Assembly (NCBI GenBank): GCA_022497155.1
Contig: MU385717.1
Span: forward strand, 620,001 to 684,000
Direction of reading: 5' to 3'
Source of the DNA: Whalleya microplaca
Lineage: Eukaryota; Ascomycota; Sordariomycetes; Xylariales; Xylariaceae
DNA length: 64,000 bases
Both the position numbers and the translations under genes were made by a program. Shown one piece after another: positions 11,201-23,486 of the stretch (position 1 is its first letter; every line of letters starts with the position of its first letter). Under the pieces are notes generated by a model. It was not told where the DNA came from, made no database searches, and saw only the letters and a program-made list of their open reading frames with translations.

Positions 11201-14200
11201 GGGTCATTGGTTGTGCCTGAGCCTGAATCTCAACTCGAGGAAACTTCGATACGAGATCGCAGACAATGCGACCTGCTTTCGGTAGCCCAAGCAACTCGCC
11301 CATCCGGGGAGGATCAAGATCGAAGTAACTACTCCACGGCACGTCGATCCTCTCGGCCTTCGCTATGATATCCCGTGAGCAACGGGGGAACTGTCGCAGT
11401 GGCGTCATAGTGGGCCACATTCTCTTTTCTGCCATTTTGCACAGGTCTAGGGCCGTCTTAGCAACATGCGACCAACCCTTCTGGAGGGTAATCTCGAATA
11501 TGGCGCGAATGATACGACCAGCAGATTGTGTAACATATACCATGTCAGCCATCAGAGCTAAGCCATCAAGCTTGAGGCGGGAAATGTAGGCTTGCAGAAG
11601 AACATTGATTTTGGCGTGCGGCTCCTCGATACTCTCCTTGACGGGTATCGGTACTCGTCCTAGAAGCTTAGCGAGCTCCAGCTTCTCATCCTGACGAACA
11701 GGTATGTACTTGAACTCAGCGCTGAGTGCGAAAACCCTAAAGAGCTCGATCGTTGTTATGGAAGGTTGGATCAATTTGTTGTAGGTATCCATCGACCCAT
11801 ATGTAATGTAGTAGTGGGATGCTATTCTTCCGAGCTCAGTTGCCTTGACCTTTCCAGTCTTTTCGTCATATGTGATTAGGTTAGACTTCTTCAACACGAT
11901 GGCTGCTGAATGTATCAGGTCAACTCGCTTCTGCTCTAAAGCCTCGTCATCTTCATAGTCGGCGCCGACGCTGTACAATCCAGGTGATCTGAGCATTCGA
12001 ACAAAGAGGTATGTGTAGCCAAGCCATTCGACCCCCTCATCTCGAGTACGGACGTTACCCAAGACGATTTCTGCATTGAGGTTATCTACTAGTTTGCTGG
12101 CGAATTGACTCTCAATTGGCAATTGCTGATTGAGTAGCGACAGATAGTACTGCATTTCGCTTTGCGACGTGATAATGATACCTTCACCGTACGTATCGTA
12201 CTGAGGTCGACCAGCGCGACCCAGCATCTGCAATACATCTTGAGGGCTCAGCTCCACCCAACTACCCTTCTCGGGAGAGTAGACCTGAGTGCCCTTGATG
12301 ATGACGGTGTGCGCCGGCAAGTTGACACCCCACGCAAGAGTTGCTGTACAGACTAGGACCTGGATCAGGCCAGCGGAAAAAAGACCCTCGACTTCGTCTC
12401 GATCGACTCGATTCATACCTGCATGATGAATACCGAATCCATAGGGGAGAATGTCTTTCAGGTCAGCATCTGATATGTCGTTCACTATCTCATTTAAAGC
12501 TTCCCTGGAGCCTGAGTCGTGTTTCAAGATTTGATTGATGGTCTCCATCTCGAGGGCCTTGTCTCGGATATACCGTGCAGTCTTGGCTGTTTCCTTGCGA
12601 GAATGTACGAAGATAAGCATCTGGTTGCGGTGAGTGCCTACATGCTCGATGACTTTATTGTATGTAATATCGTTCATCGTCTTGAGCTGCTTTATAGCCT
12701 TCTTGTCGGTGACTCCAATGAATTCCTGTCTTAAAGGACATGGCCGGAAAGATCCATCGAAATGGAAAAGCCCCTTGATAGGATCCACGCGAAGGAAACT
12801 AGCAACGTCTCTATAATTGGGCAACGTGGCTGATAAACCGATAATCCTGACGGGATCACCAGTTTGTTCTGTCTTCCGTATGGTCCTGCTGACGATGCTT
12901 TCGATGACCGGTCCACGCTCATCGTGTAGAAGATGAATCTCGTCGATAACAATCAATCGCACAAGATTCGTGTATGTTAGGTCCGTGGCTTTTCTGGTAA
13001 TGACATCCCATTTTTCAGGAGTTGTGACAATTATCTGCGTTTCCGAGATTTGCTGCTTGGTAAGTTGACGATCACCAGTCAGTTCAGACACCGTAATCCC
13101 ATAGGGTTTTAAACGTGCCCCAAAGTTTCCGACTTGTTCTTGAACCAAAGCTTTCAAAGGTGCGATATATACAATCTTGAAAGCGTCTAGATCGATGTCT
13201 CCTGTTTGAGGGTCCCTGTGCTTTCCAATCTCTCGCAAGATAGTTAGCATAGCTACATTTGTTTTACCGCTACCAGTTGGAGCACAGATGAGCATATTGC
13301 CATCATCTTCGAAGGCCGTTGGATAACATTTTGTTTGGATTTTGTTCAGAGATTTCGCTGAACTGAAAGGGACGCGCGCCCACTCAGGCATGTCGGTAAT
13401 CGGGATGTTAGCATCATCCGCTTGGGAACGCTTCTTAGGAGGAGGCACATGAATTTCTTCATAACCTTTGAAGGTTCGCTTTGTCGAGCCCTCGGGGAGT
13501 CTAACCTTCGGGTTCGTCATGAGGTGGTTGCCTTGGTCGAACACGAGGTTGTCGAGGTTGATATACTTCCGCGGTTGTAGGCCACCGACTAGCTGACCCT
13601 CCCCTCGCTCGGCCTTTGGTGCTGTGCTGAATGAAGCCGGTACATCAATGTCCATTTTGATCTCCATCTTCTTCGCACCATCAGTTCGCCTTTTGCCCTG
13701 GAGCTCATCCAAGATCCATCTGAGACCCTCGGAGGCCATTTCGCGCTCAACGACGCCCCTCTCCTCGTCACCCTCGGCCCTGGCCAAGCGCGTAAGCCAT
13801 ACAATCTTCTCTCGGTTTTCGATGAGTTTCTGAACAGTCTCGTGATGTTCATAGTCAAAGAGTTCCATCAAATCGTTCTCAATCTCTCTTAACTGTTTCT
13901 CCTCCCCGCCATCTTCGTCAGGTTCACCAGAGAGGATGTGGAGTGCTTTGGCCGTCTTGTCATGCCGAGTGTGGTCATCGGTATAGATATTACCGATCTG
14001 TCTTTGTAACCAGTACGCGTCGATCTCACGTGCGGGTATATAATTCTTCTCCTTCGAGGCGCCTGGCCGCGTGCTACCCGGCAAACCTGAATCAATGACC
14101 ATCTCTTCTCCGTCTGCTGCGGCAGCCCCTTCTTGATCACTATCGTCTCCAGCGCCCTCAGCTGCTGCACGCTCTTCAAGACCCGCTAGGTCTTCCTCAT

Positions 14201-14972
14201 CTTTGTCAAAGACTACTTCGTCGTCTGATGATTCATCTCGGACCTCGTCCACTAAAGCTCCCTCTCCGTCTTCATCTTCGTCATCGAAAACAACGGCAAC
14301 TCCCTGGCGTTCGTCAAGCTCTGCCTCGTCTTGGATTGCGCCAGCTCCCGTGTCCATCTCCTCGTCGTCGTTTTGGGCGTCATAATCGGTGATCTTCTTT
14401 CCAAGATTGACCAACTCATTGAATTGTTTGGGGTTCAAGGTTGAACCCAACAGGTCGTCAACTTCCTTTTTCTTGTCAAAGTCCTTCATGTCCTCGTCTT
14501 TCAGATATTCTAGAACGGCATCTGCAGCGCTTAGAACAATTTCGTGGGACACGTCGCCCAGATTACTCGCGACGATATTGAGTATAAGATCGTAGGTGGC
14601 GCGTGTGGCGGGTATGCGCGGTCGGTATCTGAGTCCCTCAACTAATAGGTCGGTCTGCCCGAGAATTCCTGTCGCCCTCGTCTGGGACGGGTCGCCCTTT
14701 CGCTTCCGTTGCTCTCGGGCCAATATATCTTGGCCTTCTTGCAAATTGCCCCTTTTCACAGCAGGTAGCCCAGTCGCCTTCTTCGGCTTGGGGGCCTCAT
14801 CGTGGGCTACTCGGGAGCCCATGTCCGTGATTCTCAGGCGGCCGGCAAGGGATTCGGGGTCGCCAGTGGCCTCGTCGGTTCGTCTCGTGATGAACCGGCG
14901 GTCCGCCTGGAGTACCAGGTTGGACATGGCCGAGTACTTGTACTGCGATACATCTCGTTGATGGTCCGCCAT
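8238..14972 (-). CDS. BRR2: BRR2, U5 snRNP Ski2-like RNA helicase
   Basis: This is the large spliceosomal helicase that unwinds U4/U6 during activation. Two exons, 14972..8842 and 8787..8238, give 2226 residues. The reading frame is open straight through, but the 54 nt at 8841..8788 begin GTATGT, contain TACTAAC and end TAG. Removing them joins VANEFG to INDIFDFMEAM, as in other Brr2 proteins. Two helicase cassettes are present. Cassette 1 has APTGSGKT near residue 565 and a DEIH box near 677, with SAT and QMLGRAGRP motifs. Cassette 2 has APTGSGKT near 1417, a divergent DELH near 1521, and FGKALRP in place of GRAGRP, consistent with the inactive C-terminal cassette. A Sec63 unit follows each. 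The acidic N-terminal region (residues about 200-300) and the Asp/Glu tail, encoded by a TCC repeat at 8247..8280, are low complexity. Confidence 0.95.
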
Positions 14973-15644
14973 CTTGGACTATTCGGAGCTGTACTGTCTG
15001 ACTGATCTGTAGGTGGCGGGAACGAGATTGTCGGCGAGTCCAGATGGATCAAATGGACATGTACGCCGAAGTCGTCTACAGATAGAGCATTAGAAGGTAT
15101 GTGGTAATAGCGATATGCGCGTGATGTTACGTGTGCTTCCTGCTAGCCCCCGAGCTGCTGTCGTTGGGTGATGTATTATGCTGTTTGAATATGAGAATAT
15201 ATGTACAGCCTTAAATCAAGAAAAATTTATGATGTTGACTCGTCCTTGCCAATTACCTAATAAGAGCTTCAGGTGCAGGTGCACTAAAAGCTACACTAAA
15301 AGTCCACGCTACCTTCCCTAGGTCAAAGTGGGGCAGCCACCAATGCAACGCCATAGGAAGTAGCATCGCCTATGATTGGCTTCTTATTGTTTATTCCAGC
15401 TTGTACAGGGAACTCTACCTCTGTACCTACATATGCATATCTATCTAGGTACCACCTAGGCACTGCAATTGGTAATGTTGAGAAGGCATTCCTATACCGA
15501 TATTTGAACGATCTTGTTTAGAGTACCTCGCTTGTCAAAAAGTCGTGATATTCGAGCAAGTCACTCGATGTGCACATTCTAAGCTCATCAAATTGCAATA
15601 GTTTCATCAAACCACGTCCCTGAGGTTGATCGTTCATCACAAAC
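14973..15644. promoter_or_regulatory. Divergent promoter region BRR2 / coiled-coil gene
   Basis: A 672-bp spacer between two divergently transcribed starts, so it should contain both promoters. It is moderately AT-rich with several ACCTA/TAGGT words around 15420-15470. No individual factor site is claimed. Confidence 0.45.
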
Positions 15645-17207
15645 ATGACAGACGAGGAAATCTATGAGAGAGCAAAGGAGGCTCTCGAGCACCGAATTCG
15701 CCCTCGCGAGGAGGTCATCGCCATAAGACACCTCATTGCTCGTGACCTAGCATCAAGTTTAGAGGCCGAGCAGCTCAGCAGCCCCTTGTCTCTCATCGAC
15801 CCAAGCACCACCGTCACTCCATCCGAGGCCCTGCAAGGCACCTATAAAGACTTCGTCGAAGCTGTCCAGAAAGGTGTTGAGCTTCGGGCGGAATTCGACC
15901 GGCTGCAAAAGGAAAATGAGACGATTGCAGCCGCAGCCCCGCCTCCAACCGAAGAAGACTTAGAGGCAAAGCTTCTCGAACTTCAGCTGGAAGTGAACGC
16001 ACTAGAGCAGAAACGTGACAAACTCAAGGTGATCGACAAATGCCTGGATGAGCTTGACCAACAACCCGCAGCAGCCCCTGACTTCTTAGATCCCGAGGTC
16101 ATGTTTAAGGATTGTGAGCCTTTTCCAGAACTGCCCAAGGGGCTCATGGATGGTTTCACTCGGGACCGGGATGCCCCCAATCGTGAGATACAGGAACTGC
16201 TCTCTCGTCTACAGAAGGCAGTATTGCGTAACAAACTGTTAGCGCAGCGGGAAAAGCAGAAGTTTGAAGAGTTACAGGCCAGAGATCCGATTGACCCCAG
16301 CAGCCTCCCCCCTGAGGTGCAACTGCATGCGCTCAGCGCCGTGAAGGATGCGTTGGTCGATTGGATAGAGACCATGCTAAGCAAGGCTGGTGATAACGAG
16401 AATGAACCTCCTGCGGTTTCCCCAAGCAAGCCGTCGACGACAAAGGACACAGAGCGCGAGAAAGCTGATCACGAGGCTCGAATGGTTGAGATACAGAAGG
16501 AGTACGAGCAGCACGTTGAGCTTCGCAAGGAGATCATCACTTTGCTAGCTCAACTGAAGCAGTTCCAGCCCGAGCCATTGAAGAAGGAAGAGCCTTCTGC
16601 TGAGGAACCAACACCTAGCGGCGAAGATCCGCAGGCGTTCTTGCTTACACCATATCTCGAGAAACTACAGGCCATTTCGCGCGAGCAGAAGGGCCTTATC
16701 CAGGAGAAGTCACACATCAACGCGGCGCTCACGAAACAACAACAGGACACCGACACAATCCTGAGCCACCTAGTCGAGGAGAGCCATCTCCTCCCTAAAT
16801 ACCCAGCTGCGAAGTCCGAAAAGCCCCGGATGAGCTTCGGTGAGGCGATCAAAGCAGCCAATAGGTCCAACATAACTAGTCAAATAGAACCATGGATCTT
16901 CTCGGCAGACTCGGCTAAAATCGCTACTCTTGAAACCGTGGCTGAAAAGTTTGAAGAGGGTCAGATGGCAATCGATGATGCTACGCAAGCCTTAGACCAA
17001 GTTCGCAAGCTGCTCAACAAGGAGGTGGAACAGCCACCGGAGTCCCAGGAAGAGGGAGACACTGCTGAGGATGACATATGGCTAGCGGAAGGCGACGAAA
17101 AGGGTGGATCACGCGATATTAAGAAGACTGAAAAGAAGGCAGAGAAGGGAGAAGAAAAGAGCATCTGGTCAAAATTGGACGGAAACCTTGGTTCAATCAA
17201 TGAGTAA
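15645..17207 (+). CDS. Coiled-coil protein of unknown function
   Basis: A single-exon frame of 520 residues with a clean start (MTDEEIYERAKEALEHR) preceded by AACATG. I do not recognise the family. Almost the whole length is predicted by eye to be helical: heptad-rich segments at about 60-140, 180-215, 265-300 and 335-380, separated by Pro/Ala- and Pro/Ser-rich breaks. The C-terminus is charged, with EEGDTAEDDIWLAEGDE followed by a Lys/Glu repeat and WSKLDGNLGSINE. There is no signal peptide, membrane segment or catalytic motif. The composition resembles a structural or cytoskeletal complex subunit, but that is only inference. Codon use looks ordinary for the window, so it is probably expressed. 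It is divergent from BRR2 and ends about 200 bp from the RFC2 stop. Confidence 0.75.
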   Translation: MTDEEIYERAKEALEHRIRPREEVIAIRHLIARDLASSLEAEQLSSPLSLIDPSTTVTPSEALQGTYKDFVEAVQKGVELRAEFDRLQKENETIAAAAPPPTEEDLEAKLLELQLEVNALEQKRDKLKVIDKCLDELDQQPAAAPDFLDPEVMFKDCEPFPELPKGLMDGFTRDRDAPNREIQELLSRLQKAVLRNKLLAQREKQKFEELQARDPIDPSSLPPEVQLHALSAVKDALVDWIETMLSKAGDNENEPPAVSPSKPSTTKDTEREKADHEARMVEIQKEYEQHVELRKEIITLLAQLKQFQPEPLKKEEPSAEEPTPSGEDPQAFLLTPYLEKLQAISREQKGLIQEKSHINAALTKQQQDTDTILSHLVEESHLLPKYPAAKSEKPRMSFGEAIKAANRSNITSQIEPWIFSADSAKIATLETVAEKFEEGQMAIDDATQALDQVRKLLNKEVEQPPESQEEGDTAEDDIWLAEGDEKGGSRDIKKTEKKAEKGEEKSIWSKLDGNLGSINE

Positions 17208-17406
17208 AGGGAGGATCCCATTAGATCCCAGGGCCATCTTAGCTTAATTCTTCATGTGCAATTACATTTGCTAGGTACGATTTCGTCCCTAGCATAAGTC
17301 TACATAGCCAGTAGCAACATTTTGTCAACCCAACGCCGAGCGCTACAATATTCCTTGTGATGCTATCTCATCTTTCACAAACCCATGCTATCTAAAAGGT
17401 AGGCGT

Positions 17407-18734
17407 TTAGCCTTTCCCAGCTAGGATGTTCGATATCCTCAAAGCTAGATCCAAGATAGAGAGATGCTCGTCCGCTCCATCGACTAATCGCTTGTCAACC
17501 TCTGAGAAGACAAGAGTGATCTTATTCTTCCCCGTATCCGGTATCATTTCATCGTGGATGATAGCTTGGTACAGCTAAGACAACATATTAGCTTATGAGT
17601 ACGTTCCTTTAGTTCATCGCAAATAATTCACCTGTGAAATGACTTGCCCGGCGCTCCAGCCATCCGCCACCATATCCTCCACGACCTTCGCAACAGCCTG
17701 ATATGTCGCCCCTGCGGATCTCAGTTGCATTGCCTTCTGTAGCTTCTCGATCGTCCGATCGGGTATAACGCCCGCGATATCCTCCACGATCTTGACAGTC
17801 ACAGTCGTAGCACCATCCACGTCCATTTTCTCCCCATCGTCCTCATCACCCTTCTCTACGGCCCCAACGAGCCTCGCGCCGCTCTGCAAGAACGTGATCG
17901 CCTTCCGCAAATCGCCCTCACTCGACTTGATCAGCGCATCGACGGCGCCGTCCTCGAGCGCGACGCCCTCCTTCTCGGCGATCTCCTCGAGGCGGCGGCG
18001 CGCGTTGCCCTGGTCGAGGCTCTTGAAGCGGAACTTGCTGCAGCGGCTGGCGAGGGGGTCGATTATGCGCGTGACATAATTACAAATCAGGCAGAAGCGC
18101 GTGATCTTGCTGTACGTCTCCATCGTCCGCCGCAGCGCGCTCTGCGCGTCCTGCGTCATGCTGTCCGCCTCGTCCAGGATGATGATCTTGTACGGCGGGC
18201 ACGGGTACCGCGCCTTGTAGCCCGCCGGCGGGTTCGTTAGCTGCATGCGCGCGAAGTCCTTCACCTTCTCCCGCACGATCGAGATCCCGCGCTCGTCGGA
18301 GGCGTTCAGTTCGAGGACACGCGATTTTATCATTTCGGGCCCGTAGAGCTCTTTCGCGAGCGCCAGTATCGTGGAGGTCTTGCCTGTTCCCGGGGGGCCG
18401 TAGAAGAGCATGTGCGGAAGCTACAGTTTCATCAGTAAAATGGACCTAGCCTGAATCACATAGGAAAGAGACGAGGCTTACATTAGAGGCTTGGAGAGTT
18501 CGTTGAAGGACGTTCACTGTATGATCTTGAGCTGTGACATCATCAAGGGTCTTTGGTCGACTATACTACTCAGTCAGCTGTCTCGATATAGCAGGCTGTA
18601 AAAGCATAGGAGTCATACTATTTCTCTACCCATGGCTGTTTCCTGCCGCTCTGCTTCAACTCTTCAGGTTTCAATGCTGCAGTCCCGTTTGCCGCTGCTG
18701 CTTTGCGCGCCTTTAGGTCGAAAAAACTCGCCAT
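17407..18734 (-). CDS. RFC2: Replication factor C small subunit (Rfc2 / human RFC4 type)
   Basis: Clamp-loader ATPase subunit that opens PCNA at primer-template junctions. Four exons: 18734..18619, 18560..18482, 18420..17632 and 17574..17407; 383 residues. The first two joins restore PWVEKYRPK and [15 protein letters not shown]. Walker A is at residues 73-80, the DEAD-type Walker B at 148-151 (LDEADSM), and the SRC arginine-finger motif at 190-192. A short acidic insert ([12 protein letters not shown]) interrupts the lid domain. The C-terminal collar ends [11 protein letters not shown]. Sequence similarity is closest to human RFC4, which corresponds to yeast Rfc2. The start [17 protein letters not shown], with the PIP-like FFDLKARK, is the usual fungal N-terminus. 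Confidence 0.93.
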
Positions 18735-20495
18735 TTTTGAGGCAATACGAAAGTGTCTGGATAGCTCAGTGCAAATTATCCTAGACTAAGTAATTGAGTA
18801 GACAAGTTGTCGCGAGGATAGGTGCAATGATATCTATCCATTCATATCCGTAAGTAGGGGAGCTCGAAGAAGTTCTGACGCGTCTAAACGCGCTTCCATT
18901 CTGCCCCTCAATTAAGCATAAAAAGGGAAGGCGGTGAAGTACATAGGCGCTCTAGCTCTCTACATGAACTTACTCTACTTCCAACTCAGCTTCATACCGT
19001 CATTGATCATACCAATTTTTATAAGATCAATAGAGAACCATTTTGAAATTTCAACTATTATTAGTATCTTACTTCATACTTCATAATATTACAATTACTT
19101 CTGCATAGCTCAATCTCATGTCGACTTTAGCCTCTGGGCTCTCATACTTTCATACTTATTCATAACTCCTAACTCGATTCCTACACTAAACCTCCAAAGC
19201 CCATCCATTTTCATAATCCAGAATACTTCACTAAAATCAACGATTTCAGTTATCCCTTTGCAAGCAGAGCCAACGAGCTAGCTAGTTGATGTATCGTCTA
19301 ACGTAGGTTTTCTAACGTTACCGGCGCTCATGGCAGCGAGTATTGGATAGGATGGCCATGAATCAAGCTGGTCATTTAGCTTCAAGCAGATATCTCTTCA
19401 AGATTGACCTACAGGTGCGACCGACTTCATTTTAGTTATAGAGGCGTATGGATGTGAGTGCATATAATAGTGTATACATGCACAAACCAGACCATGAGCG
19501 AGACATAATGTATATATATCAAATCTTATTCACTTTCATAGTCTCTCTTCATAAACTCATATACTTAGAGGTATTATATGTGGTTGTAGATCCACACAGG
19601 TCAATTTTTTTCTAGGCAACAAGCATAAAATCTGAGAAGGAGTTGAAACCATCTTGGCTGTGCCAGCTCAACGGAGTGGCATGAGGTGCTAAAGCGACAG
19701 CTACATGCACCGTTAGGAATCGAACTTAAATTCACTTTAATAGCCATATGCAAGTGACTTCTTCTACCAGACCAGCCTTTAGAGATAAGGAACGAGGATA
19801 CACCTAAGCCTTCTTACGATAGCTATGCCTGATACATGATATATTATACACAACCATCATAGACAATCCCCGGAGTTTGATAATGTTGTTAAACTAAATC
19901 AAGCTTGAAACAGACTCTTTACCTGTTAGCTAGTTTGTGTCGGTTCACAATCAATCCTTACGGACCAATTGAATGCCACACTTCTTCATCTTACATGAAA
20001 TCTTCAGACTGTGATAGGTAGCAGCAACTCGTCAAAAAGTATACTGTAAATTTCATATTTTGTCGACTAGTAGTATCCTCCTGAGTGGTAGGTCATCTAA
20101 TCTCATCAATCATGAATTCCATATACCTAATCGAGAATACTGAATCCAGAATATTTACCATCTAACTCAATCTTACACTTGAGTATATATCATTCGCGAA
20201 CAGGAAGATTAAAAGAACTAGGCAGTGAGTGAGATTCCACCATGACAAGTAATTGCGGAACTATAAAATGCTATAGATAGTAAGTGACATACCGTGAAAC
20301 AGAAACCTTGATCTGATATCGCAAACCTCCATCGCGACTATCCTACAACAGCACTAAACATCTGTCCCATGTCATCTCCACATGATCATACAGTCTTCAA
20401 TTACATTCCGATACACACAGCGCCTCATAAAATGTACCATGCTCAAAACCACTGAAATTATGTAAGCAACTACTCAACGCACGCGAGTCTCATTA
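18735..20495. other. AT-rich gene-free stretch
   Basis: A 1.76-kb region upstream of RFC2 and downstream of the DUF2417 gene. From about 18950 to 20470 it is visibly AT-rich (many TA dinucleotides, local runs around 19010-19090) and has no reading frame of 60 codons on either strand, unlike the rest of the window. The look is that of a decayed, possibly RIP-mutated, repeat, but no terminal repeats or transposase remnants could be read. The proximal 200 bp presumably hold the RFC2 promoter. Confidence 0.5.
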
Positions 20496-22310
20496 TCAAC
20501 CATGCACCAACTGCCTAAGCCTCTTCTCAATAACATCCCGCCCCTCCTCCGACTCCCACACCTCATGCGGAGCCTCGTCAACAATATCCCAATATTGCAA
20601 GTTATCAGTGAGATGCGTAAGATCCCTATGCTTATCCGCCCAGCCACTATTCCTCCTGACCTCAACACCCGAACTGATCAAGCTCAGCGGCGCCTCCTTA
20701 TACTGGATCGCGCGGCTGCTATCCACGTCCCGCCGCGACAGCGTAGCGGCGACGAGGTTCTCCTGCAGTTTCGCGAAGATGAACTTGCCCGTCTGGTACG
20801 CGGACTGCCCCCACGTCCGGTCCTCCTTGTTCCGGCCCTTGAAGATGGCGCCGGGGATGCGGTCGAGGCCGAGCGGGGAGATGATGCCGCGGATCCAGAG
20901 CGCGAAGCCCCGCCGTGATGAGCCGACGTCTTCGAGGTCGTCTTCGTGGAGCGGGTCGATGAGGAGGAGGCCCTTCACTTCCTTGCCGAGACGGGCGGAG
21001 AGGATTCGTGAGTAGATGGAGCCGATGCCGGCGCTCGCGAGTACTGTTCTTCGTGTTAGTGGTTATCCTTGTTATGGAGGGACCTTGGATGGGTTCTTAC
21101 CCCACGGGCCCTCCTCGCCTGCTCTAGCTAGTGCCTCACTGACTGCCTCGCTTGCCATCCCGGCTGATAGGGGTGAAGGTGCGGTATCGCTCTGTTATAG
21201 TCAATATTTGCAATTCAAGATCAAATAGGGTCTACTTACCCATGCTAGTCCAGGACGGTCTACAAAACAATATCGACTAATCGACCCGTTGTCAACAGCT
21301 CTGTCGGCCAACTGCCACAGGCCGTCTTCGACGGTACCCTCTCCTCCCTCCAACAGTACTGTAGGAAGCTTATTTCCCTTCGAGTCTGTCTTGTTTCCGT
21401 GACAGTAGACGTGCAACATGTATTTGTCTCCATCGACCCAGATCAAGTCGCCCGGTGGTGCTAGTCCAGCATCGAGAGCGCGAAGGATGAGGGTCAAGGT
21501 CGTCAGCAGAGCAGCAAGAGCTAGTATGACCATCGAGATAGTCGACACCAAGACCGCGGACCATTCGCCTAGGCTGCGACGTGTCTCCGCTCGGCCGGTC
21601 AGTCGTTCTTCCTCCTCGTGCTTGCCCCATTTGACAAGGCGATCCGTACCCAAGGTCCAGATAGCTGTCAGGAGCACCCCTAGTTCAAGATCATCAGTCT
21701 GGGGGCCTTCTCAAGTTTGCAGAGAGGTGTTTTTTTTTAAACTTACAAAAGACAGATATTATCCCAACCCATCCTTCTTCGTGCCGTGTCTTCTGCACCG
21801 AGACCAACAGGATGGTTTCGATCAGCAATAGTCCACCCATGATAACGCTCAGTATTCGAACCGGCTTCGACGGAATCGCGAAGAATATCAGGGTGAAGAT
21901 CAAGTTCGCGAGCGCCAAGCTGGCATAACTGAACGGGAAGAAACCCGAGCCTGGTGTGTGGAAACCCGGGGGCGTGACAAAGGTCGAGACGAGCAGGATC
22001 ACCCACCATACAACATTGAGTACGGTGAAGAGGATCGTGAGATACCTGACTATCCGAACGCTCCAGAGGTTATAGGGGGACACCTAGTTACGTATATGAG
22101 CATCGAACATTAATGGTAATACGGACTGGGAACGTCCCATACCGCTGGATCATCCGGGCTTAGATAGTTCGAGCTCTCGATCCGATTCGGCAGCAAACGA
22201 GTATGCTCGTTCGGGGCCCTGCCTTGTTCTTGTTCTTGGTCCGGCGAATCTCTTGCTGAACTCGGTCGGGAGTTCTGGTCCTTAGTCCCCCTTCCCCAAA
22301 GCCTCTTCAT
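20496..22310 (-). CDS. DUF2417-type multi-pass membrane protein with alpha/beta-hydrolase-like domain
   Basis: Five exons: 22310..22143, 22083..21747, 21679..21240, 21191..21101 and 21043..20496; 527 residues. The N-terminus is polar (MKRLWGRGTKDQ, then NEHTRLLPN). After the join DPAVSPYNLWSVR come four hydrophobic segments at about residues 65-170 and a fifth near 205-230 (VLVSTISMVILALAALLTT). The C-terminal half resembles an alpha/beta hydrolase: YCFVDRPGLAW, the strand-turn-helix WVLASAGIGSIYSR at the nucleophile position, LLLIDPLHEDDL, and a late His in DEAPHEVWE. The expected GxSxG reads LASAG, so only part of the elbow is conserved. Fungal relatives are annotated as mitochondrial integral membrane proteins of unknown function. 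The family call rests on layout and motif memory; the biochemical role is unknown. Confidence 0.8.
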
Positions 22311-23486
22311 CTTGCGAATTCGAGGTTATTCCCTCTGGAGAAGCTGTATAGATGTTTAATGTAGTAAAGGCCCTAATAGTAATCTGCCGGCGCGTAGGAC
22401 CTAGCGGAGCTCACGGAACAGGGATATGCAATATATAGATGGTGTATACCTATCTCCACGGCGTCGAGTTTGATTATATTGACAGGAAATGGTATTCGCC
22501 TCTCAGAGTTAGAATACTTAGCTATGTAATTAGTTAAAAGCTAAGCTACTATATAAAGCAGAAGAGTTTGCCCCAGTAATATATCAAACAATAAAGCACG
22601 ATGCCTCTACGGTCCAATAATATCTTCTACGTCATGACTTGGGCTACTTGGTCGGTCAGGCCCCGCTTCAATGAGGCTAGGCGGCTTAGCATGTGAGATT
22701 GAAGTAGAGGCGATGCTCAATTCAGCTACGGCTCAATTATTGTCGTTACCTATTTTATACCTGTGAATCAATGTGATGCATGTCTTGTCTGTCAGCTGGA
22801 CTGTTTCCTAAAAGCAGTGAACCCTGCTGCATATGATGGCATCTGTCAATTCGCTGCCTATGCCGCCACTCGACCCTTGAAGAGGCAAGCTCCCCAGTGC
22901 CCATATAGGTCTAGATGCAGGATCTAGCTTCACCTTGTACATGCATACTATGTGCTACATAAGCATTGATGCATGTAGTCTGCATGAATAAATCGCTGCT
23001 CGATTCTTATATCAGCTCAGGCCTAGGGAATAATAGAATCAACAAAACAGGTCAGGGTTATTAAGTAGGCTTGCTATATAAGGTACACTACAGATAGTTC
23101 CTCGACAAAATTTTACATTGCAACAAGAGATGTCGTGTAGCACCAAAACGCCATGTTCTCGATTCTTGACCTTTAAGTCATATACTCGTTTTGGTCCAAA
23201 TATGTGAAGCACAACCCTGACATATTCGACCCAGATGCGCAACACCATGTCGAATATCTCTAATAATGTCCATCATTAAATCATCCACTTATCCCTCTCT
23301 CAGAGCCTCACTTGCCTCCATATATTGGGAACAACAGGAATCTCGGATTCATGGTGAGTTGTCAAAGCAAGTGAATCAAGTGAACAGGTAATCAGCCCAC
23401 TGCGTGAAGTGCAAGAATGGTCTAGTCGAGCAAGACAAAATTTCACAGGGCAAAGGTATAACTTTCCCCGAATATATTCCATAGCC
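22311..23486. other. Intergenic region
   Basis: The DUF2417 promoter side (near 22311) and the 3' side of the next gene. It is rather AT-rich with several ATGCAT/GCATGC words around 22910-22990. No gene, RNA or ordered repeat was recognised. Confidence 0.5.
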
